Shown: positions 8,942-14,633 of the stretch, one piece after another
Position numbering within the stretch: position 1 is the first letter of the stretch
Layout of the letters: each line of letters begins with the position of its first letter
Assembly (NCBI GenBank): GCA_964460315.1
Contig: CAYWPQ010000033.1
Location: 1-14,633, forward strand
Reading direction: 5' to 3'
Origin: Lacustribacter sp964460315
GTDB lineage: Bacteria > Pseudomonadota > Gammaproteobacteria > Burkholderiales > Burkholderiaceae_A
DNA: 14,633 nucleotides
Program-made: the position numbers and the translations under genes
The notes under the pieces: generated by a model
Told to the model about the DNA's origin: nothing
Database searches by the model: none
Seen by the model: the letters and a program-made list of their open reading frames with translations, nothing else

Positions 8942-9672
8942 GACGAAGCCTTCTTGAAGGTGCCTTCGGGGCGATCCACCGCAATGGCTGCGGCCACTCC
9001 CGCCAACACCGCCAGCAAAAGCCCAAGGTTCAGCGGCAACCCCGCCGAGAGCAGGGCAACGAAACCGGCCACCAGAACACAGACCACGCCGGCGCGGTCC
9101 ATCATCATGGGCAAAATCATCGCAATCAAAGCAAGCGTTGCGACAAATTCAAGGCCCCAGCTGGGGGGAATTTCTTGTGCAAGAACAATGCCCGCCATCG
9201 AACTCGACTGCCAAACCAGCCAGATAAAAACCGCCGCCGCCCGGTAATACTGAATGGGGGCTTCTCGGTCGGGGCTCTTGGGGTCAAAACGCTGCAGGAA
9301 CTCCGCGGCGAGCGCATCCGTCATGGCGAATCCGTAGACCAGCCTTTTGGGCCATGGGAAGTGTTTCAGAAACGGCTTGGACGCTACGGAATAAATCACG
9401 AACCGAAGGTTCACCACCAGGGCGCTTAACCAGACGATCGGAAGGGGTGCTGACATGGCCAACAGGGGAAGGCTTGCCAGCTGGGCCGAACCGGCATAAA
9501 CCAAAAGCGACATGCCCACTGCCTGCCAGGTGGAGAGCCCCGACTGCACCATGGCCACGCCAGTCACTGCGCCCCAGGCCGCCATGGCAATTGCGGGGGC
9601 CAGCATGTCTTGCAGCCCCTGGGTGGCGGCGGGCGTTCGAAGGCGTTTCGGGAAAAAGTGGATGGGCAACAT
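8938..9672 (-). CDS. azlC: AzlC family branched-chain amino acid exporter, large subunit
   Basis: This is a 244-residue polytopic inner membrane protein, almost the length of E. coli YgaZ (245). Family motifs are visible: YAGSAQLASLPLL at residues 59-71 and NLRFVIYS at 88-95, followed by a short basic stretch and FAMTDALAAEF. With AzlD it forms an efflux system for branched-chain amino acids, driven by the proton gradient according to family knowledge. The start at 9672 has only a weak GAG upstream; an internal Met at residue 23 is possible but would shorten the first helix region. It is divergent from the aminotransferase gene ilvE across 68 bp, a functionally matched pair that could share control. 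No regulator gene is visible nearby. Confidence 0.9.
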   Translation of the reverse strand: MLPIHFFPKRLRTPAATQGLQDMLAPAIAMAAWGAVTGVAMVQSGLSTWQAVGMSLLVYAGSAQLASLPLLAMSAPLPIVWLSALVVNLRFVIYSVASKPFLKHFPWPKRLVYGFAMTDALAAEFLQRFDPKSPDREAPIQYYRAAAVFIWLVWQSSSMAGIVLAQEIPPSWGLEFVATLALIAMILPMMMDRAGVVCVLVAGFVALLSAGLPLNLGLLLAVLAGVAAAIAVDRPEGTFKKASS

Positions 9673-9700
9673 AAGCTCGGTTCGGGCTGCGGGTGTCCGC

Positions 9701-9706
9701 TAAAAT
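9701..9706 (+). promoter_or_regulatory. Probable -10 element of the ilvE promoter
   Basis: TAAAAT matches the -10 consensus at 5 of 6 positions and lies 34 nt before the ilvE ATG at 9741, giving a short leader of about 28 nt. The -35 is poor: the best-placed hexamer (9678-9683) reads CGGTTC. A small GCGG-N4-CCGC inverted repeat (9689-9700) sits directly upstream, between the -35 and -10 positions, and could bind a regulator. This is the longest non-coding gap in the window (9673-9740); I see no clear promoter for azlC in it. Confidence 0.45.
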
Positions 9707-9729
9707 GGGAGCTTACCGAATCTTTCTAC

Positions 9730-9735
9730 AGGGGT
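9730..9735 (+). promoter_or_regulatory. Ribosome binding site deciding the ilvE start
   Basis: AGGGGT has its G run ending 6 nt before the ATG at 9741. The frame is open further upstream to a GTG at 9693, but that start lacks a ribosome binding site, would lie upstream of the probable transcript start, and would add residues unlike the family N-terminus. Confidence 0.65.
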
Positions 9736-9740
9736 TACCT

Positions 9741-10661
9741 ATGTCAATGGCCGATCGTGATGGCTGGATCTGGATGGACGGGCAGTTCGTGCCTTGGCGT
9801 GACGCCAAGATCCACGTCCTGACCCACACACTGCATTACGGCATGGGGGTTTTTGAAGGAGTTCGCGCCTACAAAACCGCCAATGGCCCGGCCATCTTCC
9901 GCTTGAAAGAACACACGCAGCGGCTTTTGAATTCCGCAAAAATTTTCCAGATGAAGGTGCCCTTTGACGCCGAGACACTCGCCAACGCACAAAAAGAAGT
10001 GGTTCGCCGCAACGAACTTGAATCGTGTTACATCCGGCCGTTAATCTGGATTGGTTCTGAAAAACTGGGCATTGGAGCGCGTGAAAACACGATTCATGTC
10101 TCGATCTCGGCATGGCCTTGGGGCGCCTACCTTGGCGAAGACGGTCTCAATCGCGGCATTCGGGTGAAGACCTCATCATTTTCTCGCCACCATGTGAATG
10201 TGTCTTTGGTTCGGGCTAAGGCCTGCGGCTATTACATCAACTCCATCCTGGCCAATCAGGAAGTCACGGTGCATGGCTACGACGAAGCCTTGCTGCTGGA
10301 CACCGACGGCTATGTCTCTGAGGGTTCCGGGGAAAACGTGTTTCTGGTGAAAAACGGCAAGCTCTATACCCCTGATCTTGCCTCATGCCTTGACGGAATC
10401 ACTCGAGATGCCGTGATGACCATGGCCAAAGACATGGGCATGGAAATCGTTGAAAAGCGAATCACGCGTGACGAAATGTATTGCGCCGACGAAGCATTTT
10501 TCACCGGCACGGCCGCCGAGATCACGCCCATCCGAGAACTCGACGACCGGGAAATTGGTAACGGCAAACGTGGGCCCATCACTGAGAAACTTCAGTCGCT
10601 CTTTTTTGACGTCGTTGCCGGCAAATCTGAGAAATACAAATCCTGGATCTATCCGGTCTAA
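9741..10661 (+). CDS. ilvE: Branched-chain amino acid aminotransferase
   Basis: IlvE is a cytosolic class IV PLP aminotransferase that makes (and reverses) the last step of valine, leucine and isoleucine synthesis, with glutamate as amino donor. The 306 residues match the usual length (E. coli 309). Visible signatures are MDGQFVPW near the N-terminus, HYGMGVFEGVRAY at 32-44, the PLP-binding lysine K160 in RAKACGYYINS, and DTDGYVSEGSGENVF with conserved E194. The C-terminal GTAAEITPIRELD segment is also canonical. It is the first gene of a likely ilvE - zinc-finger - waaF - purU transcript and is divergent from azlCD, whose substrates are the amino acids it produces. Start chosen by the AGGGGT ribosome binding site. 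Confidence 0.96.
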   Translation: MSMADRDGWIWMDGQFVPWRDAKIHVLTHTLHYGMGVFEGVRAYKTANGPAIFRLKEHTQRLLNSAKIFQMKVPFDAETLANAQKEVVRRNELESCYIRPLIWIGSEKLGIGARENTIHVSISAWPWGAYLGEDGLNRGIRVKTSSFSRHHVNVSLVRAKACGYYINSILANQEVTVHGYDEALLLDTDGYVSEGSGENVFLVKNGKLYTPDLASCLDGITRDAVMTMAKDMGMEIVEKRITRDEMYCADEAFFTGTAAEITPIRELDDREIGNGKRGPITEKLQSLFFDVVAGKSEKYKSWIYPV

Positions 10662-10688
10662 ACCAAGTGCGAACCAAGGTCTGCCATC

Positions 10689-10919
10689 ATGCCTGAACCT
10701 TCCAAGCCTGCTCTTCACCACACCACGGCCGACCATCCATCGTCGGTCGTGACCCTCAAGGCCTCGGATCTTCCCGCCTTTTGTCCGAACCCCAAGATGC
10801 CGCTGTGGAATCACCATCCTAGAGTCTTTCTGGATGTCACCCACGAGGGCCGCGCCCGCTGCCCGTATTGCGGCACCCAGTACCAGCTCGAGGCTGGCGC
10901 CGTTGTCCACGGCCACTAA
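10689..10919 (+). CDS. CHCC zinc-finger domain protein (NDUFS6-like fold)
   Basis: This 76-residue protein has four probable zinc ligands: C32, H43 (or H42), C58 and C61, in the order CPNPKMPLWN..HPRVFLDV..CPYCGTQY. That pattern fits the zf-CHCC family, whose eukaryotic relative NDUFS6 is a small accessory subunit of respiratory complex I. The first 25 residues look disordered. AAGG (10676-10679) lies 9 nt before the ATG. It follows ilvE by 27 bp and its last 17 bp probably overlap waaF. I recall the ilvE - CHCC protein - waaF order from Burkholderia-type genomes. The bacterial function is not established to my knowledge, and neither neighbour explains it. Confidence 0.85.
   Translation: MPEPSKPALHHTTADHPSSVVTLKASDLPAFCPNPKMPLWNHHPRVFLDVTHEGRARCPYCGTQYQLEAGAVVHGH
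10890..10893 (+). promoter_or_regulatory. Candidate ribosome binding site for a TTG start of waaF
   Basis: GAGG lies 9 nt upstream of the TTG at 10903, inside the 3' end of the zinc-finger gene. It is the only reasonable Shine-Dalgarno near the expected waaF N-terminus, but it is short and could be chance. Confidence 0.35.
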
Positions 10920-11973
10920 GCAAGATCAAACGGCCCTGGTGATTGCCCCCCAGTGGGTGGGTGATGCCATCGTCTCTATTCCGCTGGTTGAAGAGCTGGC
11001 CGCAAGCCATCGGGCCGTGGATGTTCTGGCCACACCTGCTGTGGCGGCTGTCTATGCATGCTGTCCAAGCGTTCGATCCGTGATCACTCACCCCTTTGCC
11101 CACGGGAAATTACAGTGGGGTTTGCGTCGCCAGGTGGCCGCAAGCTTTAGGGGCCAGTATCAGACCGCGGTGATTTGCCCCAACTCCATGAAGTCCGCTT
11201 TGATTCCATGGCTGGCCGGCATTCCCGTTCGGCGAGGCATGACCGGTGAGATGAGGCATCTTCTATTGAACGACCGCCGTACACCTCCCAAAAGATCCGA
11301 TGGCCATCGCCCCTCGATGCTAAGCCACTACCTGATGCTTGCAGACACACCGATTCAAAGCAGCGACATCGAGCCCCTTGGAAAACACCGCCCAACGCTC
11401 ACGCCCCCGGGCGGCTCAGCAAAAACCGACGACCATCATTGGATGGTGCTCTGCCCAGGGGCCGAGTACGGCCCGGCCAAGCAGTGGCCGGCAGAACACT
11501 TCGCCGAATTGGCAGCGGACTGGCTGTCGCAGTCGCCCGAACACGGAGTAAAAATTATTGGTGGGCCGAAAGAACGAGATATTAGCTTGGCGATTGAATC
11601 GTTGGTTCTGGGTGCCATCCTCGAAATGAATCCCGCCTCCACGAATCAGAAACCTGTGAATCTCTGTGGTGTGACCAGTCTTCTTCAGGCCTTTGAAGAA
11701 ATTGCCCAGGCCACCGTGGTGGTCAGCAATGACTCGGGTCTGATGCATGCCGCTGCCGCCTTCAATGTGCCCGTGGTTGGGATTTTTGGATCCACCGATC
11801 CCAGCCACACGCCGCCACTTTCGGTTCGCGCCCAGGTGGCTACACTTGGACTGGCCTGCAGCCCATGTTTTCAGCGTGTCTGCCCACTGGGTACCACGGC
11901 CTGCCTGAACGATCTCAAGCCGGCGCAGATCACCGCTATGATCAAGACCACAAATCTGTCGGCATCACCATGA
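10903..11973 (+). CDS. waaF: LPS heptosyltransferase II
   Basis: WaaF adds the second L-glycero-D-manno-heptose to the LPS inner core at the cytosolic face of the inner membrane. It is a GT-B, family 9 glycosyltransferase. The N-terminal VIAPQWVGDAIVS is the WaaF version of the first strand and glycine loop; PGAEYGPAKQWP (185-196) and NDSGLMHAAAAFNVPVVGIFGSTDP (D277, H282) are its conserved substrate-binding segments. A CPLGTTACL cysteine motif near the end is also typical. The start is uncertain. No ATG fits: the ATG at 10834 would add 23 residues, mostly antisense-free shadow of the zinc-finger gene. TTG at 10903 gives 356 residues (E. coli 348), and GTG at 10939 would truncate the first strand. 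The stop overlaps the purU start as ATGA. Confidence 0.92.
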   Translation: MSTATKQDQTALVIAPQWVGDAIVSIPLVEELAASHRAVDVLATPAVAAVYACCPSVRSVITHPFAHGKLQWGLRRQVAASFRGQYQTAVICPNSMKSALIPWLAGIPVRRGMTGEMRHLLLNDRRTPPKRSDGHRPSMLSHYLMLADTPIQSSDIEPLGKHRPTLTPPGGSAKTDDHHWMVLCPGAEYGPAKQWPAEHFAELAADWLSQSPEHGVKIIGGPKERDISLAIESLVLGAILEMNPASTNQKPVNLCGVTSLLQAFEEIAQATVVVSNDSGLMHAAAAFNVPVVGIFGSTDPSHTPPLSVRAQVATLGLACSPCFQRVCPLGTTACLNDLKPAQITAMIKTTNLSASP

Positions 11974-12824
11974 CCCGTAACGACTACATCCTGACCATCT
12001 CCTGCCCTGATGCCAAAGGCATCGTCTACCGTGTGTCAGGTTTTCTGTTTGACCACGGCTGCAACATTCTTGACTCGGCCCAGTTTGGCGACGAGGACAC
12101 CGGCCTTTTTTTCTTAAGGCTTCATTTCGATCTTGCGCATGATCAAGACCTTGGCCATTTCCAGGCCGAGTTCCAGCAGCTGGCCGAAAGCCTTCGGATG
12201 ACATGGAACCTGACCAGTGCCACCACCCGAACAAAAGTGACCGTCTTGGTTTCTAGACATGGCCATTGCTTGAACGATCTTCTTTTTCGTTTCAGCAATG
12301 ATCTTCTTCCCATTGACATCGTGGGTGTAGTTTCGAACCACCCGGATTTTCAAGATCTGGTGGAACATCACAACATTCCCTTTCACCTGCTTCCGGTGTC
12401 TACTGAAAACAAAGCAGAACAAGAAGCCCGACTTCTTGACATTCTTCAGTCAAGCAAAACCGATCTGGTGGTCTTGGCGCGTTACATGCAGGTGCTCTCG
12501 GCCAATCTCTGTCAAAAGCTCGCGGGCCGGGCCATCAATATTCATCACTCATTTCTGCCAAGCTTTAAAGGCGCCAAACCCTATGCCCAGGCCCATGCAC
12601 GCGGGGTGAAGATCATCGGCGCCACAGCACACTACGTCACCACGGAATTGGACGAAGGCCCAATCATCGAGCAAGACATTGAACGGGTGGACCACGCCAT
12701 GAATGCCGATGAACTGAGCCTGATTGGTGGGGATATTGAATCCCGCGTACTTTCAAGGGCGGTGAAGTGGCACGCCGAGCGGCGGATTCTCTTGAACGGA
12801 AACAAGACCGTTGTGTTTCGCTGA
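11970..12824 (+). CDS. purU: Formyltetrahydrofolate deformylase
   Basis: PurU hydrolyses 10-formyltetrahydrofolate to tetrahydrofolate and formate, balancing the one-carbon pool and supplying formate for PurT. The 284 residues (E. coli 280) comprise an N-terminal ACT-like regulatory domain (about 6-85, starting YILTISCPDAKGIV) and a C-terminal formyltransferase-fold domain. Catalytic N190, H192 (INIHHSFLPSF) and D228 (TTELDEGPII) are visible, and ADELSLIGGDIESRVLSRAV closes the fold normally. The ATG at 11970 overlaps the waaF TGA (11971-11973); there is no strong Shine-Dalgarno, so expression probably depends on coupling to waaF. The last 72 bp overlap the M48 protease gene on the opposite strand, yet the PurU C-terminus is of family length. 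Confidence 0.96.
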   Translation: MTRNDYILTISCPDAKGIVYRVSGFLFDHGCNILDSAQFGDEDTGLFFLRLHFDLAHDQDLGHFQAEFQQLAESLRMTWNLTSATTRTKVTVLVSRHGHCLNDLLFRFSNDLLPIDIVGVVSNHPDFQDLVEHHNIPFHLLPVSTENKAEQEARLLDILQSSKTDLVVLARYMQVLSANLCQKLAGRAINIHHSFLPSFKGAKPYAQAHARGVKIIGATAHYVTTELDEGPIIEQDIERVDHAMNADELSLIGGDIESRVLSRAVKWHAERRILLNGNKTVVFR

Positions 12825-14411
12825 CTGCTGACGCTCAATCTGTTCTTGCCGAAGCTTGGCACGAAGCACCGTCAGCCTTGAGTCAATCTTAGACATGGTC
12901 ACAAAATCACCATCGCCTGCTTTGCGCGCAATGGTGAGCTGTTCAACGGCTGCCGCCAACGCCCCCGACAAGGCGTATTGTTCGGCCAGGGCGGCGTGCT
13001 GTTCGGCCAACCGGCCGCGAGCACCCTCAACACGAGCAAGAAGCGTCCAGACCTGAGGGTCTTGTGGCCACTGCTGGGAAGCACTTCGTGCAAGCGCAGA
13101 CGCCTGATCCAGCGTATTCACCAAAAGCTGCGCCTCAATCAAAGCGCGAACCACGGCGCGATGATTCGAAAAACTGCCCGAGAATTCCTGAATCCAACGA
13201 GCTGCCTCTTGGGCGTCGCCTGCCGCCACAGCAATGCGTAAGCGAAGCTGGGCAATGAAAGGGGCTGTATCGTTCAACACACCAGCAGCCTGAGCTTGGG
13301 CAAAGGATTCGTCGGCAAGTGATCGTGCTGCTGCGAAGTCTCTTTGCAAAAGCGCGGCATGTGCAGCGCCAAAAAGGATGGGGCCGCGTTTGGCCGGGGC
13401 TGCGTTTTTAAATTCTTTCAGGTCAGATTCCGCACGAAGCCGTGCCGAGCGAAGCCCGTCCACCTTGGTGTTGGCGGTTGCTAATAGCTTGGCGCGCAGC
13501 CAGTCAAAGCCTGGCGAATTGGTCTGGCGGGCCAGCACAAGTTTGCCGGGCTTGGCGAAATCCGTCTGAAGTCGTCCTTGAATGTCCGCGATTCGTTCCG
13601 TGGTGAGCGGATGGGTTCGAAGGTAGGCGGGTGCATTGTTGTCATACACACGCCCGGCCTGACTCAGTCGTTCAAACATGGAGGACATGCCCCTGGGGTC
13701 ATAGCCGGATTCCGCAAGGATTTGGATGCCCACACGGTCGGCCTCGCGTTCTGCGTCCCTAGAAAAGGAAAGCTGGTCTCGCATGGCCATCGTCTGCCCC
13801 AAGGACAGCACTCCCATCGCAGCGTCCGGGCTGGCACTGGCGGCCATGGCGGCCAGCACCGCTGCCGCAATCATGATGGCCGAGCTCTGGCGCTGCTGTC
13901 CAAACATGCGGGCGATGTGCCGCTGGGTGACATGACCAATCTCGTGGGCCAACACCGACATGACTTCGGATTCTTTGTCTGACGCCGTGATGAGTCCTGT
14001 GTGGGTACCAATGTATCCGCCCGGAAGGGCAAAGGCGTTGATGGTGGCGTCCTTCACCAGGAAGAAACGAAAGTAGCGGTTGGTGTCGGTGTGCCCAAGG
14101 CTTGATGCAGCCTGAAGCAGTGTCATCGCCTTGGCCGAGAGAAAGTCCGTGGTTTCAGGATCGTCATGGACCACGCCCATTCGCAGGAACTCTTGAAAGA
14201 TTTGGTCGCCAAGACGCTGCTCCGCCGCGGGCGAGAGCTCATCCACCGAGGCCTCTCCCAACGAGGGAAGGTTGTCGATGCTGCCCGGCCTCATCTGCGG
14301 CTGGGCCACAGGCGCAACCCCCAGCATCAGGCTGGCCGAAAGCCCCAAGGCCATCAGGCGGCGGGTGACAGACGCCCTGGCGTTAGCACGGAGGAAGGAA
14401 TCACGACGCAT
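12753..14411 (-). CDS. bepA: M48 family metalloprotease with TPR-like C-terminus (BepA-like)
   Basis: From the ATG at 14411 the product has 552 residues (E. coli BepA 487). A basic N-terminus and hydrophobic stretch (about 17-38) look like a signal peptide for the periplasm. The zinc protease core is complete: HEIGH at 156-160, with E221 of the EREAD segment as likely third ligand, and RTHPLTTERIAD around H267, the position of the autoinhibitory histidine loop of BepA. Residues of about 325-520 are Ala-rich paired helices consistent with TPR repeats. BepA-type proteases degrade misfolded outer membrane proteins such as LptD and contact the BAM complex; that role is inferred here. The frame extends upstream to 14618, but this would read across moaC. 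ATG 14423 is a second candidate. The final 23 residues (530-552) are encoded antisense to purU. Confidence 0.9.
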   Translation of the reverse strand: MRRDSFLRANARASVTRRLMALGLSASLMLGVAPVAQPQMRPGSIDNLPSLGEASVDELSPAAEQRLGDQIFQEFLRMGVVHDDPETTDFLSAKAMTLLQAASSLGHTDTNRYFRFFLVKDATINAFALPGGYIGTHTGLITASDKESEVMSVLAHEIGHVTQRHIARMFGQQRQSSAIMIAAAVLAAMAASASPDAAMGVLSLGQTMAMRDQLSFSRDAEREADRVGIQILAESGYDPRGMSSMFERLSQAGRVYDNNAPAYLRTHPLTTERIADIQGRLQTDFAKPGKLVLARQTNSPGFDWLRAKLLATANTKVDGLRSARLRAESDLKEFKNAAPAKRGPILFGAAHAALLQRDFAAARSLADESFAQAQAAGVLNDTAPFIAQLRLRIAVAAGDAQEAARWIQEFSGSFSNHRAVVRALIEAQLLVNTLDQASALARSASQQWPQDPQVWTLLARVEGARGRLAEQHAALAEQYALSGALAAAVEQLTIARKAGDGDFVTMSKIDSRLTVLRAKLRQEQIERQQSAKHNGLVSVQENPPLGVPLHRP

Positions 14412-14433
14412 ACGCACTATCATAGAGCGTATG
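14409..14433. promoter_or_regulatory. 25-bp near-perfect palindrome spanning both divergent start codons
   Basis: The outer arms CATACGC (14409-14415) and GCGTATG (14427-14433) are perfect inverted repeats, and the centre CTAT-C-ATAG (14417-14425) continues the symmetry around base 14421. Eleven of twelve pairs match; only 14416/14426 (A/A) fails. The ends are the start codons of the M48 protease and moaC. The centre carries TATCAT (14418-14423) on the plus strand and TATGAT (14424 to 14419) on the minus strand, both plausible -10 hexamers. It may be a regulator operator, a symmetric bidirectional promoter, or both. I find no good -35 on either side and no Shine-Dalgarno for either gene. Confidence 0.6.
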
Positions 14434-14633
14434 ACCTCATTCACCCATTTTGATTCCGCGGGCCAGGCCCATATGGTGGGCATCAGCGAGAAATCTCCAA
14501 GCCACCGCCGTGCCGTAGCCGAGGGCCGGATCACCATGAAGCCAGAAACGCTTGCCCTGATTCGACAAGGAGATGCGAAAAAAGGTGATGTGCTTGGTGT
14601 CGCCCGAATTGCCGCCATTCAGGCGGCCAAAAA
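14431..14633 (+). CDS. moaC: Cyclic pyranopterin monophosphate synthase MoaC, 5' part
   Basis: MoaC, acting with MoaA, converts GTP to cyclic pyranopterin monophosphate in the first step of molybdenum cofactor synthesis. Sixty-seven complete codons are visible of about 160. The reading begins MTSFTHFDSAGQAHMVGIS and continues with RITMKPETLALI and KKGDVLGVARIAAIQAAK, which align clearly with the MoaC N-terminal half, including the conserved THxxxxGxAHMV and KGDV..ARIAxIQAAK segments. The ATG at 14431 has no recognisable Shine-Dalgarno and lies at the edge of the 25-bp palindrome, so a leaderless or very short-leader transcript is possible. It is divergent from the M48 protease gene by 19 bp. 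Confidence 0.93.
   Translation, partial: MTSFTHFDSAGQAHMVGISEKSPSHRRAVAEGRITMKPETLALIRQGDAKKGDVLGVARIAAIQAAK

Noticed and set aside
9693..9740. GTG start 16 codons upstream of the chosen ilvE start
   Set aside because: It lies before the probable -10 element, has no ribosome binding site, and the added residues do not belong to the family.
10834..10902. ATG start of waaF at 10834
   Set aside because: It would make about a third of the zinc-finger gene doubly coding, and the extra Ala/Ser/Pro-rich residues look like out-of-frame translation of that gene.
14412..14618. Upstream extension of the M48 protease frame to 14618
   Set aside because: The extra 69 residues are antisense to moaC and would bury the signal peptide; the start is placed at 14411 instead.
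1..14633. Search for a mobile element, prophage, CRISPR array, toxin-antitoxin or defence system
   Set aside because: All sizeable stretches are occupied by recognised housekeeping genes with uniform composition; no transposase, integrase, direct repeats or tRNA-adjacent breakpoints were seen.

Overview
This window is a compact stretch of core chromosome from a Gram-negative bacterium. The best placement is a betaproteobacterium of the order Burkholderiales. The evidence is the GC-rich composition (mid-to-high 50s by eye), LPS heptosyltransferase II (outer membrane), YhdP and a BepA-like protease, and gene neighbourhoods I recall from Burkholderia/Cupriavidus-type genomes: glnE divergent from yhdP-nit-tldD, ilvE followed by a small CHCC zinc protein and waaF, and an M48 protease divergent from moaC. 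I cannot name a genus.

Layout, left to right. (1) Positions 1-5851, minus strand: yhdP, then a nitrilase-superfamily amidase, then tldD (3' end cut off by the window). The genes are 8 bp apart and then overlap by 4 bp, so this is a tight operon of envelope lipid transport, amide repair and peptide processing functions. (2) 5883-8621, plus strand: glnE, divergent from yhdP. (3) 8618-9672, minus strand: azlC and azlD, a two-subunit branched-chain amino acid exporter whose last stop codon overlaps that of glnE. (4) 9741-12824, plus strand: ilvE, a 76-residue CHCC zinc-finger protein, waaF and purU, closely spaced or overlapping and probably one transcript behind a promoter upstream of ilvE. (5) 12753-14411, minus strand: a secreted M48 metalloprotease with a helical repeat C-terminus (BepA-like), which overlaps purU tail to tail by 72 bp. 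(6) 14431 to the end, plus strand: the 5' part of moaC.

Two themes run through the region. One is nitrogen and branched-chain amino acids: GlnE tunes glutamine synthetase, IlvE moves amino groups between glutamate and Leu/Ile/Val, and AzlCD exports the products. The other is the outer membrane: YhdP moves phospholipid, WaaF builds the LPS inner core, and the M48 protease quality-controls outer membrane proteins.

Nearly all of the window is coding. The longest gap is the 68 bp between azlC and ilvE. I see no mobile element, RNA gene, CRISPR array or strong intrinsic terminator, and no clearly novel multi-gene system. The most unusual non-coding structure is a 25-bp near-perfect palindrome that runs exactly from the start codon of the M48 protease to the start codon of moaC. 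Other points of interest are the 72-bp convergent overlap of purU with the protease gene and a probable non-ATG start of waaF inside the zinc-finger gene.
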